From Agromyces laixinhei (GTDB lineage Bacteria; Actinomycetota; Actinomycetes; Actinomycetales; Microbacteriaceae), in the NCBI RefSeq assembly GCF_006337065.1, contig NZ_CP040872.1, positions 1,116,001-1,180,000 of the forward strand: 64,000 nucleotides of DNA, given 5' to 3'. This document shows positions 36,869-46,072 of the stretch, in pieces. Both the position numbers and the translations under genes were made by a program. The notes beneath the pieces were generated by a model. That model did no database searches. It was given only the letters and a program-made list of their open reading frames with translations, and was not told where the DNA came from. Numbering within the stretch: the stretch's first letter is position 1; every line of letters starts with the position of its first letter.

Positions 36869-37515
36869 GCCGTGGAGAGACTGAGGGCGGCGCGCCCGCA
36901 CCGATCGGCTCCGCCCGCTTTCTGATCGTCGGTCCGCAGGGCTCCGGCAAGGGCACGCAGGGCGTGATCGTGGCGGAAGCCTTCGGAGTGCCCCAGGTCG
37001 CCACCGGAGACATCTTCCGTGCCAACGTCGCGGGAGCCACCGAGCTCGGCAGGCGAGTGCAGGCGATCATCGAGGCCGGTGATCTCGTTCCCGATGCGCT
37101 CACCAGCGAACTCGTGCGCGATCGTCTCGAGCAGTCGGATGCCGCGGCGGGCTTCCTCCTCGACGGGTACCCGCGCAATCGCGGCCAGGTCGACGACCTC
37201 GACGCGTTCCTCGCCGCTCGCGGTGAGGCGATCGACGCCGTGCTCGAACTCGAGGTGCCGCGCGACGAGAGCATCGCCCGACTGCAGCAGCGCGCGGCCG
37301 AGCAGGGCCGCACCGACGACACCGAAGAGGTCATCGCGAACCGCCTGGCGATCTACGAGCGTGAGACCGCTCCGATCCTCGAGCTGTACCGTGACCGCGA
37401 TGTCGTGGTGCGCATCGACGGAGTCGGCTCGCTCGACGAGGTGACGCGGCGCATCTTCTCGGCACTCGCCGACCGGGGACTCGCACCGGCGGCCGACAAC
37501 GCGGCTTCCGCCTGA
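36865..37515 (+). CDS. adk: Adenylate kinase
   Basis: A 216-residue cytoplasmic enzyme converting ATP + AMP to two ADP. P-loop VGPQGSGKGTQ, the AMP-binding TGDIFR and LLDGYPRN are intact. The LID region is short and lacks the Cys4 zinc site, as in other actinobacteria. About 17 residues precede the usual start. Coupled to secY by ATGA overlap. Confidence 0.96.
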
Positions 37516-37523
37516 GCCGTTCG

Positions 37524-38390
37524 GTGTTCCGCCGATCGATCTACAAGTCGCCCGTCGAGCTCAGCTCGATGGTGACTGCCGGAGAGGTGACTGCCGCGGC
37601 GCTGGCCGAGGCCCGGTCGATGATCGTTCCCGGTGCGACCCCGCTCGACCTCGATGCGGCCGCCGAGCGCGTCATCCGCGCCGCCGGCGGCCGACCGAAC
37701 TTCCAACTCGTGCCCGGGTACCGGCACACGCTGTGCGTCTCGGTCGATGACGACGTCGTGCACGGCATCCCCGGCGAGCGTCCGTTCCGGCCGGGCGACA
37801 TCGTCTCGGTCGACGGGGGTGCAGAGGTCGACGGCTGGAACGGCGACTCGGCGTTCACCGTCGTGCTGCCCGATCCTGAGCGGCCCGAGGTCGTGGCCTC
37901 CAGAACGGAGCTCAGCAGGGTCACCGAGCAGGCGCTCTGGCTCGGCATCGCAACGCTGGCACGTGCTCGCCACCTCAACGAGGTGGGCGCGGCGATGGAG
38001 GAGTACCTCGAGAGCGAGGGCGACCCCTCGACAGGCTCAGGTCATCGGTACGGCGTGCTCACCGACTACGTCGGGCACGGCATCGGCCGTTCGATGCACG
38101 AGGAGCCGCCGGTGTTCAACTACCGTGTCGATCGGCGCGGGCCGGCGGTGAAGCCCGGTCTCGTCGTCGCGATCGAGCCGATGATCGTCGGTGGTTCGAT
38201 CGACACGTTCACACGCGACGACGAGTGGACCGTCACGACGTCGGACGGCTCGGATGCCGCACACTGGGAGCACTCGGTGGCGGTGCACGCCGACGGCATC
38301 TGGGTGCTGACCGCGCCCGACGGCGGCGCCGCCGGTCTCGCGCCCTTCGGCGTGCGCCCCAGTCCGATCGCCAGGTCGAGCCGGCCCTGA
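37524..38390 (+). CDS. map: Type I methionine aminopeptidase with REP-derived 8-residue insert
   Basis: A 288-residue cytoplasmic metalloprotease that removes N-terminal Met. Metal ligands are visible: the Asp pair (DGGAEVDGWNGDSA), His (DYVGHGIG), Glu (AIEPM) and Glu (HWEHSV). Between EGD and YGV the chain gains PSTGSGHR, encoded by 38025-38048. Its DNA matches the REP-like element at 32447-32467 in 17 of 18 core bases. Related enzymes read roughly EGDYGI there. The insert keeps the frame and precedes the metal-binding His, so the protein is probably active. GTG start 8 bp after adk. Confidence 0.93.
   Translation: MFRRSIYKSPVELSSMVTAGEVTAAALAEARSMIVPGATPLDLDAAAERVIRAAGGRPNFQLVPGYRHTLCVSVDDDVVHGIPGERPFRPGDIVSVDGGAEVDGWNGDSAFTVVLPDPERPEVVASRTELSRVTEQALWLGIATLARARHLNEVGAAMEEYLESEGDPSTGSGHRYGVLTDYVGHGIGRSMHEEPPVFNYRVDRRGPAVKPGLVVAIEPMIVGGSIDTFTRDDEWTVTTSDGSDAAHWEHSVAVHADGIWVLTAPDGGAAGLAPFGVRPSPIARSSRP
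38025..38048 (+). repeat. REP-like element inserted in map
   Basis: CCCTCGACAGGCTCAGG plus seven bases, in frame. It is the reverse complement of the 32447-32467 core with one mismatch. Confidence 0.6.
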
Positions 38391-38403
38391 GCCAGACGCC
38401 GCG

Positions 38404-40272
38404 CTACCGCGCCATGAGCCCGGCGAGTTCGGCGAGCAGCCCGGGGTAGTCCGTGGCGCCGGTCACGAGGCGATCGACGTTGGCCGGCTCGGAGAACGCC
38501 TCCACGAACTGGTCGAAGACGTCTTGGAACCCGGCCCTCCCGGCTTCGGAGAAGGCGATGAGCGCGACCACGTTGACGCGAGCGCCCGACCAGTCGATCG
38601 GCCGATCGTCGATCGCGATCGCGATCGCGGTGCGCGCCGCCGACATCGTCATCGCGTGCGGCACCGCGAGGTGTTCGGTGAATGCGGTCGAGGAGAGCCG
38701 TTCGCGTTCGAGGGTGGACTCGACGTAGGCCGCATCGATCACGCCGGCGGCGATCATGCGGTCTCCGAGCAGTCGGATGACCGATTCGGGGTCGTGCCCG
38801 TCGAGACCGCGCACGAAGAGCTCGGGGGAGATGTACTCGGAGAGGGCCGCGGCGAGGCGGGCGCGGCGTCGCACGCTCCTGATGCGTCCGAGTTCTGCCC
38901 GCAAGCGGTCGAGGTCGGTTTCGGTGGGAAACACCGCGACCCGTACGAAGTGTTCGACGGGCACCGTGGGTTCGAGCACCGAGACGAGGAGTTCGGCCGT
39001 CGCGCGCGCCGGATCCTCGATGGTGTCGACGACTCCGACGAGATCGATCTCGTCGGGGAACGCCGTGGTGATGCGCTCGGCCAGCGTCAGATGCACGTCA
39101 TGGTACGCCGGGGCGATGATCAGCACGCGTACGCGGTCGGCGCGCAACCGATGCCGATCGAGGTAGGCGCCGACGTGCATGGCGATATAGGCGATCTCGT
39201 CGTCATCGACGATGATCCCTTCGACGAGGGCGAGCTCGTGGGCGATGTAGACCGACAGATCGTAGATGAGCGGGTACGCCGACTTGATCGAGGTGGTCAG
39301 GGGATTCCGCGACGGCCGGCGGTCGGCGGAGCGGGCGACGAGGCTGTCGACGTGCAGGGCGAGTCGCTCGATGAACTCGTCGTCGTCGAGTTCGACGAGG
39401 TATTCGTCGGCCGCGCGTCCGACGACGGCACGTACGAGCGCCGACCTCGACGACGGCGGGGACGAGGCATCCGCGGCCCCCAGTGCGCGGGTGGCGGCAC
39501 GAGTGCCGAGCAACCGCGAGAGGTGGGCGAGTTCGGTCCGGTCGACGGCCGTGCCGTACTGCGAGCGGATGACCCGGTCGAGCAGTTGCCCGAGCGTTCG
39601 CTCGCGGTCGGCGGGGTCGCGGGGAACGCCCGCCTCGAGGAGGTGGTCGCCGCCGACCCGGTCGACGGCGATCGCAATGTGCAGCAGCACGTCGTCGAGT
39701 GCGTAGGCGTTGAGTGCGTAGCCTGCGGCGGCAAGCTCTGCCGTGAGAGCCTCACGGACTGCCGGCAGCTCGGGGAATGCGTCGCGCAGGCCGCCGCGAC
39801 GCGCCGCCTCCTCGTGGAACAACGAGGCGAGCAGGCGCCGTGCGGCGGACTCCGGTCCGTGCAGCCGCACCCGCGGGCCGCTCCGCACGAGGGAGAGTCC
39901 GCTGCCCGTCAGCCGCGCCCTGACCCGCCCGAGGTCGGCCTCGGTCGTCGACTCGCTCACATGGAAGGATGCCGCGATCTCGTAGACGTCGAGCCCGTCG
40001 CCGGCGTCGGCGAGGCCGCGGATGAGCCGCGAGAGGCGCGCAGCCGGAGACGTGTCCGACGGGGGCGCCGACGATGCGGCGGCCCACGCCGCGCGATCGA
40101 GACGGTAGCCGAGCGGCCCCGACTCGACGACCGGCCCGCGAGCGTTCGCGGTCGCGGCGTAGTTGCGGATCGTGCGCGACGTCACTCCCAGCTGTGACGC
40201 GAGCTCGGTCGCGGTCGCCCAGTCGGCGCGCTCGGCGAGCGTGTCGACGAGTCGCTCCCAAGTCTCGGCCAC
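38404..40272 (-). CDS. mtlR: MtlR/BglG-family PTS-regulated transcriptional activator
   Basis: A 622-residue multi-domain regulator: HTH (ATELASQLGVTSRTIRNY, ~20-40), a second HTH/Mga-like region (~90-150), two PRD domains (~170-280 and ~285-390, with conserved His-containing segments such as IAYIAMHVGAYL), an EIIB-like domain (~395-490) and a C-terminal EIIA domain (H in LAVPHAM). PRDs are phosphorylated by HPr/EII to report sugar flux. The EIIB-like domain reads IIAPAYHDVH where a phospho-Cys would be, so that site seems lost. GTG 40272 has AGGAGG. It is divergent from the mannitol operon it probably activates. Confidence 0.88.
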   Translation of the reverse strand: MAETWERLVDTLAERADWATATELASQLGVTSRTIRNYAATANARGPVVESGPLGYRLDRAAWAAASSAPPSDTSPAARLSRLIRGLADAGDGLDVYEIAASFHVSESTTEADLGRVRARLTGSGLSLVRSGPRVRLHGPESAARRLLASLFHEEAARRGGLRDAFPELPAVREALTAELAAAGYALNAYALDDVLLHIAIAVDRVGGDHLLEAGVPRDPADRERTLGQLLDRVIRSQYGTAVDRTELAHLSRLLGTRAATRALGAADASSPPSSRSALVRAVVGRAADEYLVELDDDEFIERLALHVDSLVARSADRRPSRNPLTTSIKSAYPLIYDLSVYIAHELALVEGIIVDDDEIAYIAMHVGAYLDRHRLRADRVRVLIIAPAYHDVHLTLAERITTAFPDEIDLVGVVDTIEDPARATAELLVSVLEPTVPVEHFVRVAVFPTETDLDRLRAELGRIRSVRRRARLAAALSEYISPELFVRGLDGHDPESVIRLLGDRMIAAGVIDAAYVESTLERERLSSTAFTEHLAVPHAMTMSAARTAIAIAIDDRPIDWSGARVNVVALIAFSEAGRAGFQDVFDQFVEAFSEPANVDRLVTGATDYPGLLAELAGLMAR

Positions 40273-40284
40273 GAACCCTCCTGT

Positions 40285-40312
40285 TGCACCACCCGAGCTC
40301 CCGGGCGGTGCA
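40285..40312 (+). promoter_or_regulatory. 28-bp imperfect palindrome upstream of mtlR
   Basis: TGCACCACCCGAG and CCGGGCGGTGCA halves pair with two mismatches. It lies 13-40 bp before the mtlR start, in the 236-bp divergent region. Candidate operator for MtlR or a sugar repressor, or an mRNA hairpin in the mtlR leader. Confidence 0.45.
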
Positions 40313-40508
40313 CACAGTCAACCACCCGCTGAGACGTCCCGGCTCGAGAGGCCGGTTTCCGGGGGTGCGGAAGCGAACGTGATGGTGCCGACCGCCCGCA
40401 GCGGGGCACCATCGAGGAAGAGCGGCGCACGCCGCGACCGGGAGCGATGCTCGACATCGCGAACGGGCGATCGACGGAGACCGCGGCTGCGGAGCGAGGA
40501 GGCACCCG

Positions 40509-40820
40509 ATGCGCATCGTCGTCGTCTGCGGTGCCGGTGCGTCGAGCACCTTCGTCGCGGCCCGGATCCGCCGAGCGGCCGTGTCGCGCGGGCTGCCCCT
40601 CGAGGTGGCCGCGAGCGGGGAGTCGCAACTCGCGACGGCCCTCGTCGACGCCGACGTACTGCTCGTCGGTGCGCATCTGGCCGGCCGGCTCACCGCAGTG
40701 CACGAACGCGCGGCCGCTGCATCCGTCGCCGTCGTGCTCCTGCCGGAGGATGCGGCCGTCGGCGCCGACCCGAACGACATGCTCGATCTCGCCCTCGCCT
40801 CGGCAGAGGCACGATCATGA
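40509..40820 (+). CDS. Stand-alone PTS EIIB component (lactose/cellobiose type)
   Basis: A 103-residue cytoplasmic protein with the EIIB phospho-cysteine loop at the N-terminus (MRIVVVCGAGASSTFVAARI, C7) and a Rossmann-like alternation. MtlA here already carries its own EIIB domain, so this orphan may phosphorylate or dephosphorylate the regulator's PRDs or serve another permease. Interestingly, the regulator's own EIIB-like domain has lost its cysteine. AGGAGGCACCCG precedes ATG 40509. Confidence 0.8.
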   Translation: MRIVVVCGAGASSTFVAARIRRAAVSRGLPLEVAASGESQLATALVDADVLLVGAHLAGRLTAVHERAAAASVAVVLLPEDAAVGADPNDMLDLALASAEARS

Positions 40821-40864
40821 CCCGCCGTGCGGTGCCGACCGCTCCCACATCCGCGGCGGGCGGC

Positions 40865-40870
40865 TATGGT
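40865..40870 (+). promoter_or_regulatory. Candidate -10 upstream of ptsH
   Basis: TATGGT, 38 bp before the ptsH start; GGGGG (40896-40900) is a possible ribosome-binding site. Confidence 0.35.
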
Positions 40871-40908
40871 GAACGTGGGAACGGATACTCGCGACGGGGG
40901 CCGGACAC

Positions 40909-41175
40909 ATGCTGGAACGAACAGTTCGAATCGGATCGACGCACGGGCTGCACGCGCGGCCGGCGAAGCTCTTCACACAGGCTGCCGCCGCATCGGGCGC
41001 CACGGTCACGCTCAGCAAGTCGGGTGGCGACCCGGTCAATGCGGCGAGCATTCTCGGCGTCATCTCGCAGGGCATCGACCACGGCGACGAGGTCACCCTC
41101 GTCGTCGACGGCGGCGACGAGTCGGCCGTGCTCGACTCGCTCATCGAACTGCTCAGCACCGACCACGACGAATAG
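40909..41175 (+). CDS. ptsH: Phosphocarrier protein HPr
   Basis: An 88-residue general PTS phosphocarrier. The active-site His15 is in GSTHGLHARPA and a serine (S47) sits at the HprK regulatory position (NAASILGVIS). It accepts phosphate from EI, encoded next, and passes it to MtlF. It is encoded within the mannitol locus rather than at a separate general pts locus. Confidence 0.95.
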   Translation: MLERTVRIGSTHGLHARPAKLFTQAAAASGATVTLSKSGGDPVNAASILGVISQGIDHGDEVTLVVDGGDESAVLDSLIELLSTDHDE

Positions 41176-41217
41176 GGCGGGCATTCCGTCTCCCTTCGAG
41201 CCGATTCGAGAGGGCGA

Positions 41218-42900
41218 ATGATGGAGATCACGGGAACCGGCATCGGCCAGGGGGTCGCAGTCGGACCGATCGTGCGCATGGCGGAGCCACTGCCCGAACC
41301 GGTCGATCGGCCGAGCGACCTCGACCCGGAGCGCGAGGGGGAGCGCGCGAAGGCGTCGCTGTCCGTCGTCGCGCACGAACTCACCGAACGCGGGGCGAGG
41401 GCAGGGGGCGCCGCGAAGGACGTGCTCGAGGCACAGGCCATGATGGCCGAGGATCCGAGCCTCATCGACGAGGTGACGGCCCGGCTCGCCGACGGCAAGA
41501 CCGCCGAACGCGCGGTCTTCGAGGCATTCGCCTCGTACCGCGAGCTGCTCGCAGGCATGGGCGGGTACATGGCAGAGCGCGCCGCAGATCTCGACGACAT
41601 CTCGCAGCGGGTCATCGCGCATCTGCTGAAGCTGCCGGCTCCGGGAGTGCCCGATCCGGGTCATCCGTTCGTGCTGGTCGCTCGCGATCTCGCCCCGGCC
41701 GACACTGCGACCCTCGACCTCGATCAGGTGCTCGGGCTCGTCACGGTCGACGGCGGGCCGACCTCGCACACGGCGATCCTCGCCCGCGAGAAGTCGATCG
41801 TGGCGATCGTCGGTGCAGCGGATGCCTCGGGCCTCGCCGATGGCGACACCGTGATCGTCGACGCGGCCAACGGCCTGGTGGTCTCCGGCCCATCGCCCGA
41901 CGAGATTGCGGCGGCCGAGGCGCGGATCGCCGAGCGCGCCGCCCTCGAGGCCGCGCCGGTGACTCCCGGAGCGCTCGCCGACGGCACCGCGGTGCCGCTG
42001 CTCGCGAACCTCGGGTCCGCCGACGGCGCGGCCGAGGCCCTCCGGCTCGGTGCCGAAGGGGTCGGCCTCTTCCGCACCGAGTTCCTCTTCCTCGGCGCCG
42101 ACACCGCGCCGAGCGTCACCGAGCAGCAGGCGCAGTACACCCGGCTGCTCACGGCCTTCGCCGGCCGGAAGGTCGTGGTGCGCGTGCTCGACGCGGGCGC
42201 CGACAAGCCGCTCGCGTTCCTCAACGACGCGCACGAGGACAACCCGGCGCTCGGGCTCCGCGGCATCCGCGCACTGCGGCACGCCGAGGTGATCCTGCGC
42301 GAGCAGCTCACCGCACTCGCCGCGGCCGACGCCGCCACCGACGCCGACCTGTGGGTCATGGCGCCCATGATCGCGACCGTCGAGGAGACCAGGTACTTCA
42401 CGGGGCTCGCGAAGGAGCTCGGCATCCGGGTCGCGGGCGTCATGGTCGAGACGCCCTCGGCGGCGCTCGTCGCCGACCGGGTGCTGGCCGCGTGCGACTT
42501 CGCCTCCATCGGAACGAACGACCTCACGCAGTACACGATGGCGGCTGACCGGTTGCTCGGCACCGTCGCGACCCTGCAAGATCCGTGGCACCCTGCCGTG
42601 CTCCGCCTGATCGCAGACGTCGGAGCCGCCGGAGCCGAGATCGGCAAGCCCGTCGGCATCTGCGGCGAGGCCGCCGCGGATCCGCTGCTCGCCGCCGTGC
42701 TCGTCGGCCTCGGCGCCACGAGCCTGTCGATGTCACCGTCGGCACTCGCAGACGTCCGCGCCTCCCTCGCGCGGTACAGCCTGAGCGACGCGAAGACGCT
42801 CGCCCAGGCCGCCCTGGCTGCTGAGGGAGCGGCCGAAGCCCGAGCGGCGGCGCAGTCCGCCGCATCCGAGATCACCACGGTGCGCGAAGCCGCCCCGTGA
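41218..42900 (+). CDS. ptsI: PTS enzyme I (PEP-protein phosphotransferase)
   Basis: A 560-residue enzyme taking phosphate from PEP. The phospho-histidine is H184 in GGPTSHTAILAR. The C-terminal PEP-binding barrel has LFRTEFLFLG, VRVLDAGADKPL, GVMVETPSA and the catalytic Cys in GICGEAA. Two ATGs are adjacent (41218 and 41221). It lies 42 bp after ptsH and 19 bp before mtlA, so one operon is likely. Confidence 0.96.
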   Translation: MMEITGTGIGQGVAVGPIVRMAEPLPEPVDRPSDLDPEREGERAKASLSVVAHELTERGARAGGAAKDVLEAQAMMAEDPSLIDEVTARLADGKTAERAVFEAFASYRELLAGMGGYMAERAADLDDISQRVIAHLLKLPAPGVPDPGHPFVLVARDLAPADTATLDLDQVLGLVTVDGGPTSHTAILAREKSIVAIVGAADASGLADGDTVIVDAANGLVVSGPSPDEIAAAEARIAERAALEAAPVTPGALADGTAVPLLANLGSADGAAEALRLGAEGVGLFRTEFLFLGADTAPSVTEQQAQYTRLLTAFAGRKVVVRVLDAGADKPLAFLNDAHEDNPALGLRGIRALRHAEVILREQLTALAAADAATDADLWVMAPMIATVEETRYFTGLAKELGIRVAGVMVETPSAALVADRVLAACDFASIGTNDLTQYTMAADRLLGTVATLQDPWHPAVLRLIADVGAAGAEIGKPVGICGEAAADPLLAAVLVGLGATSLSMSPSALADVRASLARYSLSDAKTLAQAALAAEGAAEARAAAQSAASEITTVREAAP

Positions 42901-42919
42901 TCACCAGAGAGGCATCACC

Positions 42920-44419
42920 ATGACAACGACGTCTGCCGGCTCGAAGAAGCCCGGGGGAGCCCGAGTCGCCGTCCAGAGGTTCGGCTCGTTCCTGTCCAAC
43001 ATGATCCTGCCGAACATCGCCGCCTTCATCGCGTGGGGCATCGTCACGATGTTCTTCATCCCGGCGGGCTTCACGCCCAATGAGTCCCTCGCCGAACTCG
43101 TCGGGCCGATGATCACCTACCTGCTGCCCCTGCTCATCGCCAACCAGGGCGGGCGCCTCATCTACGACACCCGCGGCGGCGTGGTGGCGACGATCGCGAC
43201 GATGGGCGTGATCGTGGGCACCGACATCCCGATGTTCCTCGGCGCCATGATCATGGGACCGCTGGCCGCTTGGCTGATGAAGCAGGTCGACCGCATCTGG
43301 GAGGGCAAGATCAAGGCCGGCTTCGAGATGCTGGTCAACAACTTCTCGGCCGGCATCCTCGGATTCATCCTCGCGATCGCCGGTTTCTTCGCCTTCGGCC
43401 CGGTGGTGCAGGCGCTGAGCAACGCGCTCGAGGCGGCCGTCGACTGGCTCGTCGCCCTCTCGCTGCTGCCGCTGTTGTCGATCCTGGTCGAGCCCGGCAA
43501 GGTGCTGTTCCTGAACAACGCCATCAATCACGGCGTGTTCACCCCGATCGGCACCCAGCAGGCCAGCGAGACCGGCAAGTCGATCCTGTTCCTCGTCGAG
43601 GCGAACCCGGGCCCCGGTCTCGGCATTCTGCTCGCCTTCACGTTCTTCGGCATCGGCATGGCCCGGGCGACCGCGCCTGCGGCGATCATCATCCAGTTCT
43701 TCGGCGGCATCCACGAGATCTACTTCCCGTACGTGCTCATGAAGCCGCTGCTGATCGTCGCCGCGATCGCGGGCGGCATGACGGGCGTCGCCACGAACGT
43801 CGTGTTCAACAGCGGCCTGCGAGCCCCGGCGGCACCGGGCAGCATCATCGCGGTGCTCGCCCAGACCGCCTCCGACAGTTTCGTGGGCGTCATCCTGTCG
43901 GTGATACTGTCGGCCGCCGTCTCGTTCTTCGTCGCGGCGATCATCCTCCGGGCGAGTCGCAAGCGCGACCTCGCGAAAGAGGGCGCCGGCGACCTCTCGG
44001 CCGCGATCGCGCAGACCGAGGCCAACAAGGGCAAGGAGAGCGGCGTGTTGCACGACCTGCAGGCCGGCGGCGTGGCCGGCGGCGCCGGCTTGGTCGGCGA
44101 GGGCGAGGAGGCGGCATTCGAGCGGAAGCCGATCCACACGATCATCTTCGCGTGCGACGCCGGCATGGGCTCGAGCGCCATGGGGGCCACGGTGCTGCGC
44201 AACAAGATCAAGAAGGCGGGCATCGACAGCGTCGACGTCACCAACAAGGCGATCGCCAACCTCACCGACGACGTCGACCTCGTGGTCACCCACCAGGACC
44301 TCACCGATCGGGCCAAGCGACAGTCGCCGAACGCCCTGCACGTCTCGGTCGACAACTTCATGAACTCGCCCAAGTACGACGAGATCGTCTTCCTGCTGCA
44401 GTCCGAAGGCGTTCGCTGA
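42920..44419 (+). CDS. mtlA: PTS mannitol transporter EIICB
   Basis: A 499-residue mannitol permease. The membrane EIIC domain (residues ~15-355) has the GGIHEIYFPYVLMKP substrate motif. A linker of ~50 residues leads to EIIB (from ~405) with phospho-Cys C412 in ACDAGMGSSAMGA. It imports mannitol as mannitol-1-phosphate. The EIIA domain is separate (mtlF, next). AGAGAGGCATC precedes ATG 42920. Confidence 0.96.
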   Translation: MTTTSAGSKKPGGARVAVQRFGSFLSNMILPNIAAFIAWGIVTMFFIPAGFTPNESLAELVGPMITYLLPLLIANQGGRLIYDTRGGVVATIATMGVIVGTDIPMFLGAMIMGPLAAWLMKQVDRIWEGKIKAGFEMLVNNFSAGILGFILAIAGFFAFGPVVQALSNALEAAVDWLVALSLLPLLSILVEPGKVLFLNNAINHGVFTPIGTQQASETGKSILFLVEANPGPGLGILLAFTFFGIGMARATAPAAIIIQFFGGIHEIYFPYVLMKPLLIVAAIAGGMTGVATNVVFNSGLRAPAAPGSIIAVLAQTASDSFVGVILSVILSAAVSFFVAAIILRASRKRDLAKEGAGDLSAAIAQTEANKGKESGVLHDLQAGGVAGGAGLVGEGEEAAFERKPIHTIIFACDAGMGSSAMGATVLRNKIKKAGIDSVDVTNKAIANLTDDVDLVVTHQDLTDRAKRQSPNALHVSVDNFMNSPKYDEIVFLLQSEGVR

Positions 44420-44432
44420 AAGGAATGGCCCC

Positions 44433-44873
44433 ATGACCGAACAGATCCTCTCTTCCGAGAACGTGCGGCTCGCGACACGCGCCGCCGGCCGAGACGACGC
44501 GATCCGCGCGGCGGGGCGAATCCTCGTCGACGCCGGTGCAGTGCGGCCGGCGTACGTCGACTCGATGCTCGAGCGGGAGGGGTCCGTCTCGACGTACATG
44601 GGCAACCTCCTGGCCATCCCGCACGGCACGAACGAGGGCAAGGACGCGATCCTGCGCTCCGCGCTCTCGTTCGTGCGGTATGACGAACCGGTCGACTGGG
44701 GCGGGGAGCCGGTGCGGTTCGTGGTCGGCATCGCGGGGCTCGAGAACGAGCACCTCGAGATCCTCTCGAGCATCGCGATGATCTTCTCCGACGAAGATGC
44801 GGTGCAGGCGCTCGTCGACGCCGCATCGGCAGAGCAGATCTTCGAGCTGCTGTCAGAGGTCAACGACTCGTGA
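44433..44873 (+). CDS. mtlF: PTS mannitol EIIA component
   Basis: A 146-residue cytoplasmic protein carrying the phospho-His H64 in NLLAIPHGTNEGKD. It receives phosphate from HPr and passes it to MtlA EIIB. Its stop overlaps mtlD (GTGA). AAGGAATGG lies upstream. Confidence 0.95.
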   Translation: MTEQILSSENVRLATRAAGRDDAIRAAGRILVDAGAVRPAYVDSMLEREGSVSTYMGNLLAIPHGTNEGKDAILRSALSFVRYDEPVDWGGEPVRFVVGIAGLENEHLEILSSIAMIFSDEDAVQALVDAASAEQIFELLSEVNDS

Positions 44874-46021
44874 AGGCCGTGCACTTCGGCGCCGGCAACA
44901 TCGGCCGGGGCTTCGTGGGGCTGCTGCTCCACGAAGCCGGCTACGAGATCGTCTTCGCCGATGTCGCCGCACCGGTCATCGACGCGCTCGCGGCATCCGG
45001 CAGCTACACCGTGCACGAGGTCGGCGAGGGCGGCCGCGACCGGGTCGTCGACGGCTTCCGCGCCGTCAACAGCGCAACGGATGCCGCGGCGCTTCTCGAC
45101 GAACTGAGCGGAGCCGACGTCGCCACGACGGCCGTCGGCCCCAACGTGCTGCGGTTCATCGCCCCACACCTGGTCATGGCGCTGCGAGAACGGCCGGCGG
45201 ATGCTTCGCCGCTCGTGATCATGGCCTGCGAGAACGCGATCAACGCCACCGACCGGCTCCGCGACGAGATGGCGGCGCTCTCGAGTCCCGAGGAGTGGCC
45301 GTCGCTCGTCGCCCGCGCAGTGTTCGCGAACACGGCGGTCGATCGGATCGTGCCGGGACAGCCCGAAGGCGCGGGGCTCGACGTGACCGTCGAGACGTTC
45401 TTCGAATGGGCGATCGAGCGTCCGCCGTTCGGGGCGGAGGCACCCGAGATCCCCGGTGTGCATTTCGTGGCCGACCTCACGCCGTACATCGAGCGCAAGC
45501 TGTTCACCGTGAACACCGGGCACGCAGCGACCGCGTACTTCGGATTCCTCGCAGGTCACCGCCGCATCAGCGACGCGCTCGGCGACCCTGACGTGATGAG
45601 GGTCGTCGAACACGCGCTCCGCCAGACGTCGGCGCTCATCGTGGCGAAGCACGAGTTCACCGAGGTCGAGCAGGCGCAGTACCGGGAGAAGATCCTGGCG
45701 CGGTTCCGGAATCCCGACCTGCCCGACACGGTCGAGCGGGTCGGGCGGCAGCCGCTGCGAAAGCTCGGCCGGCATGAGCGGTTCGTCGGCCCCGCCGCCG
45801 AGCTCGCGTCGATGGGGCTTCCTGTCGACGGGCTGCTCGCGGCGATCGGCGCCGCACTGCGCTTCGATGTGCCGGCCGATCCCGAGAGCGTCGAGCTCAG
45901 GCAGCTGCTGCGGTCGCGGGATGCTGCGACCTTCGTCGACGACGTGACCGGCATCTCGGAGGGGCATCCGCTCGCGGCCGATCTCGTCGCGCTCGTCGGG
46001 GCCGCGAAGGAAGGCGCCTGA
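44870..46021 (+). CDS. mtlD: Mannitol-1-phosphate 5-dehydrogenase
   Basis: A 383-residue NAD-dependent enzyme oxidising mannitol-1-phosphate to fructose-6-phosphate. The N-terminal Rossmann motif (KAVHFGAGNIGRGFVG) and the C-terminal domain with KLFTVNTGHAATAYFG, including the catalytic Lys/His region, are present. GTG 44870 overlaps mtlF. It completes the mannitol pathway. Confidence 0.96.
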   Translation: MKAVHFGAGNIGRGFVGLLLHEAGYEIVFADVAAPVIDALAASGSYTVHEVGEGGRDRVVDGFRAVNSATDAAALLDELSGADVATTAVGPNVLRFIAPHLVMALRERPADASPLVIMACENAINATDRLRDEMAALSSPEEWPSLVARAVFANTAVDRIVPGQPEGAGLDVTVETFFEWAIERPPFGAEAPEIPGVHFVADLTPYIERKLFTVNTGHAATAYFGFLAGHRRISDALGDPDVMRVVEHALRQTSALIVAKHEFTEVEQAQYREKILARFRNPDLPDTVERVGRQPLRKLGRHERFVGPAAELASMGLPVDGLLAAIGAALRFDVPADPESVELRQLLRSRDAATFVDDVTGISEGHPLAADLVALVGAAKEGA

Positions 46022-46072
46022 CGCCACTGTCGCCCGTCGCTCATCGGCGTTCACGTCCGGCTGCGGCGGGTC

